From contig AP018318.1 in assembly GCA_003990705.1 (NCBI GenBank), positions 6,366,001-6,430,000 of the forward strand: DNA of 64,000 nucleotides, in the 5' to 3' direction. Position 1 is the stretch's first letter. Every line of letters starts with the position of its first letter. Below, piece by piece: positions 1 to 8,173 of the stretch. Made by a program: the position numbers and the translations under genes. The stretch comes from Nostoc sp. HK-01. GTDB lineage: Bacteria; Cyanobacteriota; Cyanobacteriia; Cyanobacteriales; Nostocaceae. A model generated the notes under the pieces. It saw only the letters and a list, made by a program, of their open reading frames with translations, searched no databases and was not told the DNA's origin.

Positions 1-2798
1 GCTACACCGGAGAAGCTTGGGGTATTGCTGTCGCTAACCTCAGTCAATATCAAATTGAATACCGTATTCGCGGCAAAGATGGCAACTATCGCTATTTTTG
101 GGTTTGGGGCGCACCTGTAATTGAAGATGATGGTAATGTGCGAGAGTGGATTGGTACTTGTACCGATATTCACGATCGCAAACTAACAGAAGCCGAAAAT
201 CAAAGACTGAAAGAACGCTATCGCTCTTTAGTAACTGCTACTTCTCAAATTGTTTGGGGCGCAACTCCCGAAGGTATGGGCATTAGCAGTGAAATGCTGA
301 CTTGGATAGCTTATACAGGTCAGACTGAAGCAGAAGTTGCTGGTTGGGGTTGGGTTGATCCAATTCATCCTGATGATCGTGATCAATCACAAGTAGCTTG
401 GAATGCAGCAGTGGCAAACCGCAGTATCTACCAAACAGAATATAGGTTGCGGCGTAAAGATGGCATCTACCGCTATTTCTCAGTTTGTGGCACTCCGGTT
501 TTAGCCGCAGACGGTAGCATCCGGGAATGGATTGGTACTTGTACCGATATTCACGATCGCAAACTTGCCGAAGCCGAAAATCAACGTTTATTGGATATGT
601 TGAATCATTCCGGTGATGCCATCATTGTCCGCGATATGACCGATAAAATCTCCTACTGGAATCAAGGCGCGGAAAGGCTCTATCATTGGACGCGGGAGGA
701 AGTTAAAGACCAATACATTTACACATTTCTCAAAAAAATCTTTCCTAAACCCAAAGCAGAAATCACCGCAGAGTTATTACAGCAAGGTAATTGGGAAGGT
801 GAAGTCCAACATATTACCCATGATGAGAAACTGATTACTGTCCAGAGCCGATGGACATTGCAACGGGATGCGTCTGGTGAACCCTGTGCGGTATTGGAAA
901 TTAATACTGATATTACTGCCCGGAAACAAGCCGAAATTGCTCTACGCCAACTCAATCAAGAACTGGAAGCCAGAGTTGCCGAACGGACAGCAGCAGTCAA
1001 AGATACCCTCGCTGAAGCCCAAGGGTTAAATGCAATTTTGGATAACTTAGCAGATGGTTTGTTAGTAGTGGATATGTCAGGGCAAATTACCCACTTCAAT
1101 CCGGCTTTTTTAGCAATGCAGGGATTAAGACCGACAGATCTCAAAGGCAACTATCAGGAACTACCGATCGCTGGTTTAGCACATCTAATTGAACAAACTC
1201 AATCCCATCCCCAAGAAGCATTTGCCGCCGAAATTGCCTTAGTAAAGGAACGCATTGGTCAGGCTGTAGCGACCGCTATCTTTAAACAGACCACAGCGGA
1301 AGAACCTGCTACTTGCTTTGGTTCCGCACTCCTAATTCGGGATGTAACAGCAGAAAAAGAAGTTGACAAAATGAAGACCGACTTCATTTCCACAGTCTCC
1401 CACGAACTGCGGACACCTTTAACTTCAGTATTAGGATTTGCCTCCATTATTAAAGAAAAGCTGGAAACCGATGTCTTCCCAATGGTGATTACCGAAGACC
1501 GCAAGTTGCAAAAAACAATTAAGCGGGTGGGTGACAATTTAAATATTATTGTTTCAGAAGCAGAACGACTGACATCCTTAATTAACGATGTTTTAGACAT
1601 TGCCAAAATGGAAGCCGGGAAAGTGGAATGGCAAATGCAACCACTTGATCCGAGTGAGTTACTAGATTGGGCTACGACTTCTACCGCCGGATTGTTTGAA
1701 ACCAATGGCCTGCAACTAGTCAGCGAGATAGAACCGGGAGTACCGCAAATAGTAGGCGATCGCAACCGACTGTTGCAAGTCCTCATCAACTTGATTTCTA
1801 ACGCGGTGAAATTCACTCAATCCGGGACTGTTACCTGTTGTGTCAAACAACAAAACGACGGTGTATGTGTCAGCGTCATCGATACAGGTATCGGTATTGC
1901 CCCCGAAGACCAACCCAAAGTATTCGAGAAATTCCGCCAAGTTGGCGACACTCTCACCGACAAACCAAAAGGTACAGGGTTAGGATTGCCCATTTGCAAA
2001 CAAATTGTTGAACATCATGGTGGCAGAATTTGGGTAGAAAGTGAACCAGGCAAAGGCAGCGTCTTTTCATTCCTGATTCCCATATACGCCAAGGATGACA
2101 AAAGCAATGGACAAATCAATCTAGATGCTTTGGTCAAGCAACTCAAAGAACACGTCATCACCACCAACAAAGTACTTCACGAAAACCGTAAAACCATTCT
2201 GGTAGTTGATGATGATGCCAATATTCGAGAATTATTGCGGCAGCAACTAGAAAACGAAGGCTACAAAGTTCGAGAAGCAAAAGACGGGATGGATGCAATT
2301 CATCAAATCAAAATCGCCCGTCCTGATTTGATTCTCTTAGATGTGATGATGCCCCAAATCAACGGCTTTGATGTGGCAGCCGTCCTCAAAAATGACCCCA
2401 ACACAGCAGATATTCCGATTATCATTCTGTCAATTATTGAAAACAAAGAACGAGGCTATCACATTGGCATCGATCGCTATCTCACCAAGCCCATCAATAC
2501 AGAACAACTCCGTAAGGAAATTGGTTCACTGCTTTCTCAAGGTACTTCCAGCAAAAAAGTCTTGGTGGTTGATAAAAATGCCTCAACCTTAAAAACCTTA
2601 TCAGATGTTCTGCAAACTCAAGGATACAGCGTGATTGAAGCCTCCGATCCGCAAGAATGTATTAACAAAGCCCGTTCAGCTAAACCTGACATGATCATTA
2701 TTGATTCCATCTTTTCTCATGAAACCGACCTGGTGAAAACCCTCCGGTTTGAAAAAGAGTTAGAAAATGTATTTTTTATCATGCTGTCTGATCGGTAA
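1..2798 (+). CDS. Multi-PAS hybrid histidine kinase, 5' end outside the window
   Basis: This is a soluble-looking sensor kinase that should pass phosphate from a conserved His to its own receiver domain. The frame is open to the left edge (first full codon at base 3), so the gene starts upstream; the GTG at 138 lies inside a PAS repeat and is not a convincing start. In order it shows a PAS/PAC remnant (3-190), PAS/PAC repeats (about 220-570 and 590-940), a coiled coil, another PAS (about 1020-1340), HisKA with SHELRTP near 1400, HATPase with NAVKFT and a GTGLGLPI G-box (about 1700-2070), a full receiver with LLDVMMP (about 2195-2540), and a second receiver (2550-2798) that stops after FIMLSDR, before the Lys switch region. 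The next gene is a CheY-like regulator 97 bases away, a likely partner. The ligand is unknown. Confidence 0.92.
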   Translation, partial: YTGEAWGIAVANLSQYQIEYRIRGKDGNYRYFWVWGAPVIEDDGNVREWIGTCTDIHDRKLTEAENQRLKERYRSLVTATSQIVWGATPEGMGISSEMLTWIAYTGQTEAEVAGWGWVDPIHPDDRDQSQVAWNAAVANRSIYQTEYRLRRKDGIYRYFSVCGTPVLAADGSIREWIGTCTDIHDRKLAEAENQRLLDMLNHSGDAIIVRDMTDKISYWNQGAERLYHWTREEVKDQYIYTFLKKIFPKPKAEITAELLQQGNWEGEVQHITHDEKLITVQSRWTLQRDASGEPCAVLEINTDITARKQAEIALRQLNQELEARVAERTAAVKDTLAEAQGLNAILDNLADGLLVVDMSGQITHFNPAFLAMQGLRPTDLKGNYQELPIAGLAHLIEQTQSHPQEAFAAEIALVKERIGQAVATAIFKQTTAEEPATCFGSALLIRDVTAEKEVDKMKTDFISTVSHELRTPLTSVLGFASIIKEKLETDVFPMVITEDRKLQKTIKRVGDNLNIIVSEAERLTSLINDVLDIAKMEAGKVEWQMQPLDPSELLDWATTSTAGLFETNGLQLVSEIEPGVPQIVGDRNRLLQVLINLISNAVKFTQSGTVTCCVKQQNDGVCVSVIDTGIGIAPEDQPKVFEKFRQVGDTLTDKPKGTGLGLPICKQIVEHHGGRIWVESEPGKGSVFSFLIPIYAKDDKSNGQINLDALVKQLKEHVITTNKVLHENRKTILVVDDDANIRELLRQQLENEGYKVREAKDGMDAIHQIKIARPDLILLDVMMPQINGFDVAAVLKNDPNTADIPIIILSIIENKERGYHIGIDRYLTKPINTEQLRKEIGSLLSQGTSSKKVLVVDKNASTLKTLSDVLQTQGYSVIEASDPQECINKARSAKPDMIIIDSIFSHETDLVKTLRFEKELENVFFIMLSDR
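147..565 (+). repeat. 38-bp identical direct repeat inside two PAC motifs (147-184 and 528-565)
   Basis: The stretch coding WIGTCTDIHDRK occurs twice, 381 bases (127 codons) apart, with 38 identical bases. This is recent duplication or gene conversion between neighbouring PAS modules. It gives a substrate for recombination that could delete or add a module. Confidence 0.85.
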
Positions 2799-2895
2799 TA
2801 TTAACAAGGCAGGAGGATGAAATTTCAACTTCATCCTTCATACTTTTCTTTGAAGACTTTTACAAATAATTTTAAAAATTGCATCGGATGACTAT

Positions 2896-3273
2896 ATGAC
2901 GCAAAAAATTCTCATTGTTGATGATGAACCTAACATCGTAATTTTATTAGAACAAGCTTTAGAAGCATTAGAAGATGAAGGTGTAGAACTTTTAACTGCG
3001 AGAAATGGAGAAGAAGCACTAGAAACTATTAAAACTGAACAACCAAACCTAGTTTTTCTTGATGTGATGATGCCAAAAATGAATGGTTTGGAAGTTTGTC
3101 AGATAGTGAAACATGACCTCAAAATGAATGAAATCTATATTGTGATGTTGACAGCAAAAGGACAGGAATTTGATAAACAGAAAGGAATTGAAGTTGGTGC
3201 TGACTTATATCTAACTAAACCTTTTCGCCCTAAAGAAGTACTAGAAAAATCAATGCAGGTCTTGGGATTTTGA
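2896..3273 (+). CDS. Single-domain response regulator (CheY-like)
   Basis: This 125-residue protein is a stand-alone receiver domain with no output domain. It has the acidic pocket (VDDEPN near residue 10), the phospho-acceptor Asp in FLDVMMP near residue 56, the Thr of MLTAKG and the Lys of LTKPF. Such proteins work as phosphate shuttles or bind a partner protein when phosphorylated. The gene follows the hybrid kinase on the same strand, so it is probably cotranscribed and phosphorylated by it. The start ATG at 2896 is followed directly by the first beta strand. Which partner it acts on cannot be read from the sequence. Confidence 0.93.
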   Translation: MTQKILIVDDEPNIVILLEQALEALEDEGVELLTARNGEEALETIKTEQPNLVFLDVMMPKMNGLEVCQIVKHDLKMNEIYIVMLTAKGQEFDKQKGIEVGADLYLTKPFRPKEVLEKSMQVLGF

Positions 3274-3396
3274 ATAAAAACTGACTACCGCTATATCTCT
3301 CATTCTCACAAGCGATCGCCACTCTCAAAACAAACCCATCATACCCCACATATTGCCTGTGAATTTACTTGATGATGCTCCCCCTACACCTTCATA

Positions 3397-3550
3397 ACGT
3401 GAGTTTGATGAATTGTAAAAACCCCTCTCCAAACCTCTCCCCTGCAAGGAGAGAGGCTTCAAAACCTTCATTTTTCGTTTTGAGCTTTCAAGATATTTAA
3501 GCCCCTCTCCGCGTCGGAGAGGGGTTGGGGAGAGGTCATCGAACTCACGT
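3397..3550. mobile_element. MITE-like element with 15-bp terminal inverted repeats
   Basis: ACGTGAGTTTGATGA at 3397-3411 is mirrored by TCATCGAACTCACGT at 3536-3550 (one mismatch). Inside are two C-rich/G-rich hairpins: CCCCTCTCCAAACC...GGAGAGAGGC (3422-3457) and GCCCCTCTCC...GGAGAGGGG (3500-3525). It is 154 bp and has no credible coding capacity, as expected of a non-autonomous, transposase-mobilised element. The gene-free stretch 3274-3829 consists largely of this element and the adjoining 21-bp repeats. Confidence 0.7.
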
Positions 3551-3776
3551 TTCAAAACACCATCATTCGACCTCAGAACTAGAAGATTCTCGTTCAGAAC
3601 AAGAACATTCTCACTGGAAACAGAAATATTCTCGTTTGAAACAGAAACATTCTCGTTTAGAACAAGAACGTTCTCACTGGAAACAAGAATACTTTAGTTG
3701 GAAACAGGAACATTCTCGTTTGCAACACGAAAGTTCGGGTTCTGAACATGAAACGTTGAGTTCAAAACAGGAAACT
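3546..3776 (+). repeat. Eleven 21-bp tandem repeats (possible heptad-repeat reading frame)
   Basis: From 3546 to 3776 the sequence falls into eleven 21-base units of the form TCTCGTTTGAAACAGAAACAT, with drift at both ends. Because 21 is a multiple of three, a frame stays open (TTG at 3525 to TAA at 3783-3785, 86 residues) and reads as heptads such as HSRLEQE, very rich in Glu, Lys, Gln, Ser and His. The only start available lies inside the neighbouring MITE-like element and no ribosome-binding site is seen, so I treat coding as doubtful. The first unit overlaps the right terminal repeat of that element. Confidence 0.8.
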
Positions 3777-3829
3777 TGGAGATAAAAGCTAGAGTGATGA
3801 GGTTGGGAAGGTAAATTTTCCTGTTCTCA

Positions 3830-6142
3830 TTAGAGAGAATCGCGTAAAGTTGCTAAATTGTCACGCACAATTACAGTATGAGGATGATTTGCACCTAACT
3901 GTCTCTCAAAAATATCTAAAGCTTGGATGTAAAGCAGTTCGGCTTGGCTGTATCTGCCTTGGGAACAGTAGAGTGCTGCTAGGTTGTTGAGGCTAGTGGC
4001 AACATCGGGATGTTCTTCTCCCAGCAGTTTGCGCCTGAGTGCTAAAGCTTGGATGTAAAGCGGTTCGGCTTGGCTGTATCTGCCTTGGGAGCCGTAGAGA
4101 TATGCTAGGTTGTTGAGGCTAGTGGCAACATCGGGATGTTCTTCTCCCAGCAGTTTGCGCCTGAGTGCTAAAGCTTGGATGTAAAGCGGTTCGGCTTGGC
4201 TGTATCTGCCTTGGGAGTCGTAGAGTGCTGCTAGGTTGTTGAGGCTAGTGGCAACTGAGGGATGTTCTTCTCCCAGCAGTTTGCGTCTGAGTGCTAAAGC
4301 TTGGATGTAAAGCGGTTCGGCTTGGCTGTATCTGCCTTGGGAATAGTAGAGTGCTGCTAGGCTGTTGAGGCTAGTGGCAACAGAGGGATGTTCTTCTCCC
4401 AGCAGTTTGCGCCTGAGTGCTAAAGCTTGGATGTAAAGCGGTTCGGCTTGGCTGTATTTGCCTTGGGAGTCGTAGAGTCCTGCTAGGTTGTTGAGGATAG
4501 TGGCAACTGAAGGATGTTCTTCTCCCAGCAGTTTGCGCGTGAGTGCTAAAGCTTGGATGTGAAGCGGTTCGGCTTGGCTGTATCTGCCTTGGAAACGGTA
4601 GAGTTCTGCTAGGTTGTTGAGTCCTTGGGCAACATCGGGATGTTCTTCTCCCAGCAGTTTGCGCCAGAGTGCTAAAGCTTGGATGTAAAGCGGTTCGGCT
4701 TGGCTGTATCTGCCTTGGGAGTAGTAGAGTGCTGCTAGGTTGTTGAGGCCTTGGGGAACATCGGGATGTTCTTCTCCCAACAGTTTGCGCCAGAGTGCTA
4801 AAGCTTGGATGTAAAGCGGTTCGGCTTGGCTGTATCTACCTTGGGAACGGTAGAGTTCTGCTAGGTTGTTGAGGCTAGTGGCAACATTGGGATGTTCTTC
4901 TCCCAAGCGGTTTTGTAATGTTGATAAACACTTTTGATTCCAAGGTTCGGCTTGGGTATATAACCCTTGTCCTTCATAAAAGCGACTCAAGCCGACAAAA
5001 GGCCAAATTAAATCTTCATCACTGACATCTTGAATGAGATTGTTTGCTACTTCAGCTATGTGTGCTATGGCAAGGGAAACAGCGTTAATTTCTTCAAGGG
5101 TAGGAGTCTGAGGAATTTTTTTAGCAACTGCTACTATTACCTGACAAAACGATCGCTTAAATTCCTCTGCTTGCTCTAAACCTGTAAACTTAGATTGGAA
5201 AAATTCCCGCAGTAGGGGATGTAGTTGATAGATTCCTTCACCTTTGCGCTGGAGTAAATGCAGATTCAATAATTTATCATCCCGAATTTCTTCTAACTCA
5301 TCCTCATCTTTCTCTGTTAAGCACTGTTCTACTAAGTTCCAGGGTATGGGTGCGGCGGCAAATAAACTGAGTACACAGCCTAATAACTTATCATCCTCTG
5401 CTAATTCCTGCCAACTCAACTCAAAGGCGGCTTTTATTCCCCGTTGTGCTGTCATATCTGCTTGTGGGTTGACAGTCGCAGGTTGTTCTAGTCGCTTTTC
5501 CTTTAATCGCCCCATCATTTTCGATAGGGATAAATCCGGTTTTCGCGCCAGATATCGCCCTACTAACTCTAAACCCAAAGGCAAATACCCCAGCCATTCG
5601 CACAACTGATTTGCTACATCTAATTCTCTCTCAATTCGCTCTGGTGTTTCTGCCAGCAAAGACCGTAACAACTCCAATGCTGCATCTGGTTGTAATACAT
5701 CTAAAGATAATTGCTTGATAGCTACACCCAACTTTTTGCGCGTAGTCATCAACACTTTAAATCTGGAAGATACGCCCTGTAGGTAAGGTTTGACTTGCTG
5801 GTAATCTGTAACATCATCCACCACCAGCAGCACATTACCCTCACGCCAATTCCGCCAGCAGTATTGTACTTGTGCAGGTAAATCAAATTCTTCTGGTGGC
5901 TTTAAATCAAGCTGAGTTCTGGCAAACCGCACCACTTGAACGCCAAAATCCTCAACTTTCGCCTGTAACCAGCACAGTCCACCTTTGTAGTTTTCGCGCT
6001 GAGTCATGGCATATTGCAAGGCAAGTTCTGTTTTACCCAGTCCACCCATTCCCAAAATAGCTGCAATGGCTACTTGGTTATTTTCCTGCAAAAGTTTGTC
6101 GAGTTCTTGCAGTTCTTGATCACGTCCGACAAATTTCACCAC
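3830..6142 (-). CDS. STAND-type NB-ARC ATPase with C-terminal TPR repeats (3' part of a split gene)
   Basis: The protein carries an NB-ARC/NACHT-like nucleotide switch: FVGRDQE leader, P-loop GMGGLGKTE (residues 31-39), Walker B LLVVDDV (105-111), a sensor-like LMTTRKK (131-137) and a GLPL-type motif (YLPLGLEL). A winged-helix-like linker follows, then about eight 42-residue TPR units of the type GEEHPDVATSLNNLAALY...GRYSQAEPLYIQAL from about residue 405 to the end. Such proteins sense ligands with their repeats and oligomerise; some bacterial relatives act in phage defence. The GTG at 6142 is the first possible start, but the frame stays open up to a TGA at 6212-6214 that is also the stop of the upstream gene. 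The intervening codons read LNPEIPQNLPLSGVVKFVGR, the usual linker of unsplit family members, so the real protein was probably one chain. Confidence 0.88.
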   Translation of the reverse strand: MVKFVGRDQELQELDKLLQENNQVAIAAILGMGGLGKTELALQYAMTQRENYKGGLCWLQAKVEDFGVQVVRFARTQLDLKPPEEFDLPAQVQYCWRNWREGNVLLVVDDVTDYQQVKPYLQGVSSRFKVLMTTRKKLGVAIKQLSLDVLQPDAALELLRSLLAETPERIERELDVANQLCEWLGYLPLGLELVGRYLARKPDLSLSKMMGRLKEKRLEQPATVNPQADMTAQRGIKAAFELSWQELAEDDKLLGCVLSLFAAAPIPWNLVEQCLTEKDEDELEEIRDDKLLNLHLLQRKGEGIYQLHPLLREFFQSKFTGLEQAEEFKRSFCQVIVAVAKKIPQTPTLEEINAVSLAIAHIAEVANNLIQDVSDEDLIWPFVGLSRFYEGQGLYTQAEPWNQKCLSTLQNRLGEEHPNVATSLNNLAELYRSQGRYSQAEPLYIQALALWRKLLGEEHPDVPQGLNNLAALYYSQGRYSQAEPLYIQALALWRKLLGEEHPDVAQGLNNLAELYRFQGRYSQAEPLHIQALALTRKLLGEEHPSVATILNNLAGLYDSQGKYSQAEPLYIQALALRRKLLGEEHPSVATSLNSLAALYYSQGRYSQAEPLYIQALALRRKLLGEEHPSVATSLNNLAALYDSQGRYSQAEPLYIQALALRRKLLGEEHPDVATSLNNLAYLYGSQGRYSQAEPLYIQALALRRKLLGEEHPDVATSLNNLAALYCSQGRYSQAELLYIQALDIFERQLGANHPHTVIVRDNLATLRDSL
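3900..4920 (-). repeat. 126-bp tandem repeats encoding the TPR array
   Basis: The motif TTCTTCTCCCA recurs at about 4012, 4138, 4264, 4390, 4516, 4642, 4768 and 4894, exactly 126 bases apart. Units are nearly identical in DNA, which indicates recent expansion or homogenisation of the 42-residue TPR module and makes copy number prone to change and to assembly collapse. Confidence 0.93.
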
Positions 6143-6211
6143 CCCACTCAGGGGTAAATTTTGCGGTATTTCAGGATTTAACTTTACCCGTTCCTGTTCG
6201 GGCGACTTTAG

Positions 6212-6649
6212 TCAAATGTGAATACCACCATAGTTAGTACCCACCTGAACTAATTTTTCAATAGATTCAGCTAACTTTGCATTATTGATTACACCTGCTG
6301 GTTGGGAGTTGAGGTCATTTGCTAAAGCCTGAACTTTCGGTGCTACTTGGGGGTCAGCATTTACGGTTGCTTCCACTTCCCGCACTGATTGAGCAATTTC
6401 GGTGTCTTTATCGGCTGCGGCTTTCAACTCCAACACAGCTTGACCATAATCTAAAGCCTGCTGTGTGTTTTCCTGTGACGTATTCGCCAACGACGAGGGG
6501 AGTTTATTTTTCTGGCGTAGCTGTGCAATTAACTCGTTACTTTTTTCTAATGCAGCTTCCCCCAGCTTTTCGCCTGTTTTTTCTAAAGCCTTAGTTAAAA
6601 CTATAGTAGCGATCGCAGTTCCTACGGCTGTTAAGGTTACTGGTTCCAT
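6212..6649 (-). CDS. N-terminal helical domain of the STAND protein (5' part of the split gene)
   Basis: This 145-residue product begins MEPVTLTAVGTAIATIVL, a hydrophobic helix, and continues with charged, Ala-rich helices (about residues 20-130) ending YGGIHI. I recognise this as the kind of N-terminal domain that precedes NB-ARC-TPR modules in cyanobacterial STAND proteins; its activity is not known to me. Its TGA stop (6212-6214) lies in the same frame as the downstream ATPase gene with no other stop between, so the two look like halves of one gene. Alternatives are a true two-gene arrangement with reinitiation at GTG 6142, stop-codon readthrough, or a base error. Confidence 0.75.
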   Translation of the reverse strand: MEPVTLTAVGTAIATIVLTKALEKTGEKLGEAALEKSNELIAQLRQKNKLPSSLANTSQENTQQALDYGQAVLELKAAADKDTEIAQSVREVEATVNADPQVAPKVQALANDLNSQPAGVINNAKLAESIEKLVQVGTNYGGIHI

Positions 6650-7032
6650 AACTTAACAATAATATTCCGAGATTATACTGATTTTTCCTCAGCATAACAG
6701 TTTCTCAACAGAGAAAAAATCACAAATTATAGCGTTTCCAATTCTGGTATGGTACAAAATTACCCCTCCCCTGCGTGACAGCACGGGTGGGGTGTATTTC
6801 ATCTGCCTGAGAATTGCTATATGTAGCGGTTCTCGGTTGAATTTACCACTGTTTTGACCTCATAACTCTGGGAATTATCAGCATTGGTGATCTGTTTAAT
6901 TGGGAGCATCCACTTTTGGAAGAAACACCGGGCGATTAGAAATCAAGCTGTTTGCCAATATTGTTTTTGCCCAGCTTTGGAGAAACGGGAGTTTGTACAT
7001 CATGGTAGAAACACAAGTGCGATCGCCTGCAA
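6650..7032. other. Gene-free stretch with a C-rich/G-rich hairpin
   Basis: It holds the upstream region of the STAND gene and the 3' flank of ssuD. Around 6763-6795, ACCCCTCCC is followed by GGGTGGGGT, an imperfect hairpin of the sort scattered in these genomes. I see no complete gene; short frames here lack start signals. Confidence 0.6.
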
Positions 7033-8169
7033 CTACACAGGCTGGGGTTTGAGTAAATCTGTCTTGGTGACAAACTCGTTAAAGGGTGTTGGTAACTGCT
7101 GTGGTATGGCGATTTGAGTAGTCTGGAGTGGTAAGCGGGGAAATAGTAATTCAGCAACCCGATAAGCTTCTTCTAAATGGGGATAGCCAGAGAATACGAA
7201 TGTATCAATTCCTAAATCAGCATATTCCAGCATTCTCGCTGCTACTGTGTCTGGATCTCCGACTAAGGCTGTACCTGCACCACCCCGCACTAAACCCACA
7301 CCAGACCATAAATTTGGGCTAATTTCTAAGTTGTGGCGGCTACCACTGTGTAGCTGCGCCATCCGCCGTTGTCCGGCCGATTCCGACTGGGAAAAGCGTT
7401 TTTGGGCAGATGCTATTGTTTCATCATCGAGATATTTGATCAGTTCGTTAGCTGCATCCCAAGCTTGTTGAGTAGTTTCCCGAACGATAACGTGCATCCG
7501 AATACCAAAGCGGACTGTTCTCCCTTGTTCTGCGGCTAGTCTGCGGACTTTACTAATTTTTTCGGCTACTTGGGCTGGTGGTTCGCCCCAGGTTAAATAC
7601 ACATCAATGTGTTTAGCTGCAACTTGCAAAGCTGCATCAGAAGAACCACCAAAATATAAGGTAGGGTAAGGCTTCTGTACGGTTGGAAATTGCAGTTTCG
7701 CGCCTGCAACTTGGAGGTGACGACCATTGAATGTTACTTCGTCGCCTTGCATGAGCGATCGCCAAATTGTTAAAAATTCATCCGTCAGTTCATAACGCTG
7801 ATCATGATCTAAGAAAACGCCATCTTTGGCTAATTCTTGAGAATCGCCACCAGTCACTACGTTTAAAATAATGCGACCGTTAGAAAGTTGGTCAAAGGTT
7901 GCAGCCATCCTCACAGATAATGCAGGTGACATAATCGCCGGACGAAAGGCAACTAAAAACCGCAGGTTTTGTGTAACCGGAATCAACGAAGCAGCCACAA
8001 TCCATGTATCCTGCTTTTGTCCAGTCCCAATTAACATCCCGCCGTAGCCTAATTTATCCACAGCTTGGGCGATTTGCTGCATATAGGGATAATTAGCTTG
8101 TCGTCTGCCAATTGTTGTGCCTAAATAACGCTCATCGCCCTGAGTTGGTAAGTACCAAAATATTTCCAT
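7033..8169 (-). CDS. ssuD: FMNH2-dependent alkanesulfonate monooxygenase
   Basis: SsuD cleaves C1 and longer alkanesulfonates to aldehyde and sulfite using O2 and reduced flavin, giving sulfur during sulfate shortage. At 378 residues it has the usual family length and the luciferase-like TIM-barrel pattern: [17 protein letters not shown] at the N-terminus, [12 protein letters not shown] (about 70-82), [15 protein letters not shown] (about 102-116), [10 protein letters not shown] (about 165-175) and a C-terminal [19 protein letters not shown]. The gene lies 4 bases after ssuA on the same strand, so the two form an operon. No flavin reductase gene (ssuE) is nearby; reduced flavin must come from elsewhere. 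ATG 8169 is the natural start. Confidence 0.96.
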   Translation of the reverse strand: MEIFWYLPTQGDERYLGTTIGRRQANYPYMQQIAQAVDKLGYGGMLIGTGQKQDTWIVAASLIPVTQNLRFLVAFRPAIMSPALSVRMAATFDQLSNGRIILNVVTGGDSQELAKDGVFLDHDQRYELTDEFLTIWRSLMQGDEVTFNGRHLQVAGAKLQFPTVQKPYPTLYFGGSSDAALQVAAKHIDVYLTWGEPPAQVAEKISKVRRLAAEQGRTVRFGIRMHVIVRETTQQAWDAANELIKYLDDETIASAQKRFSQSESAGQRRMAQLHSGSRHNLEISPNLWSGVGLVRGGAGTALVGDPDTVAARMLEYADLGIDTFVFSGYPHLEEAYRVAELLFPRLPLQTTQIAIPQQLPTPFNEFVTKTDLLKPQPV

Positions 8170-8173
8170 AGTC

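Noticed and set aside
1259-1816. Minus-strand frame of 185 codons inside the left-edge kinase gene
   Set aside because: Antisense shadow of conserved kinase motifs.
3325-3555. Minus-strand frame of 76 codons
   Set aside because: It lies across the MITE-like element; its sequence is the translation of the hairpin repeats.
3546-3776. CRISPR array
   Set aside because: The 21-bp units are contiguous with no spacers; this is a tandem repeat. The same applies to the 42-bp repeats at 13023-13170.
6884-7117. Frame of 77 codons, and a short run reading LFNWEHPLLEETPGD before ssuD
   Set aside because: The longer frame overlaps the 3' end of ssuD. The short run looks protein-like and might be a gene remnant, but no family could be named.
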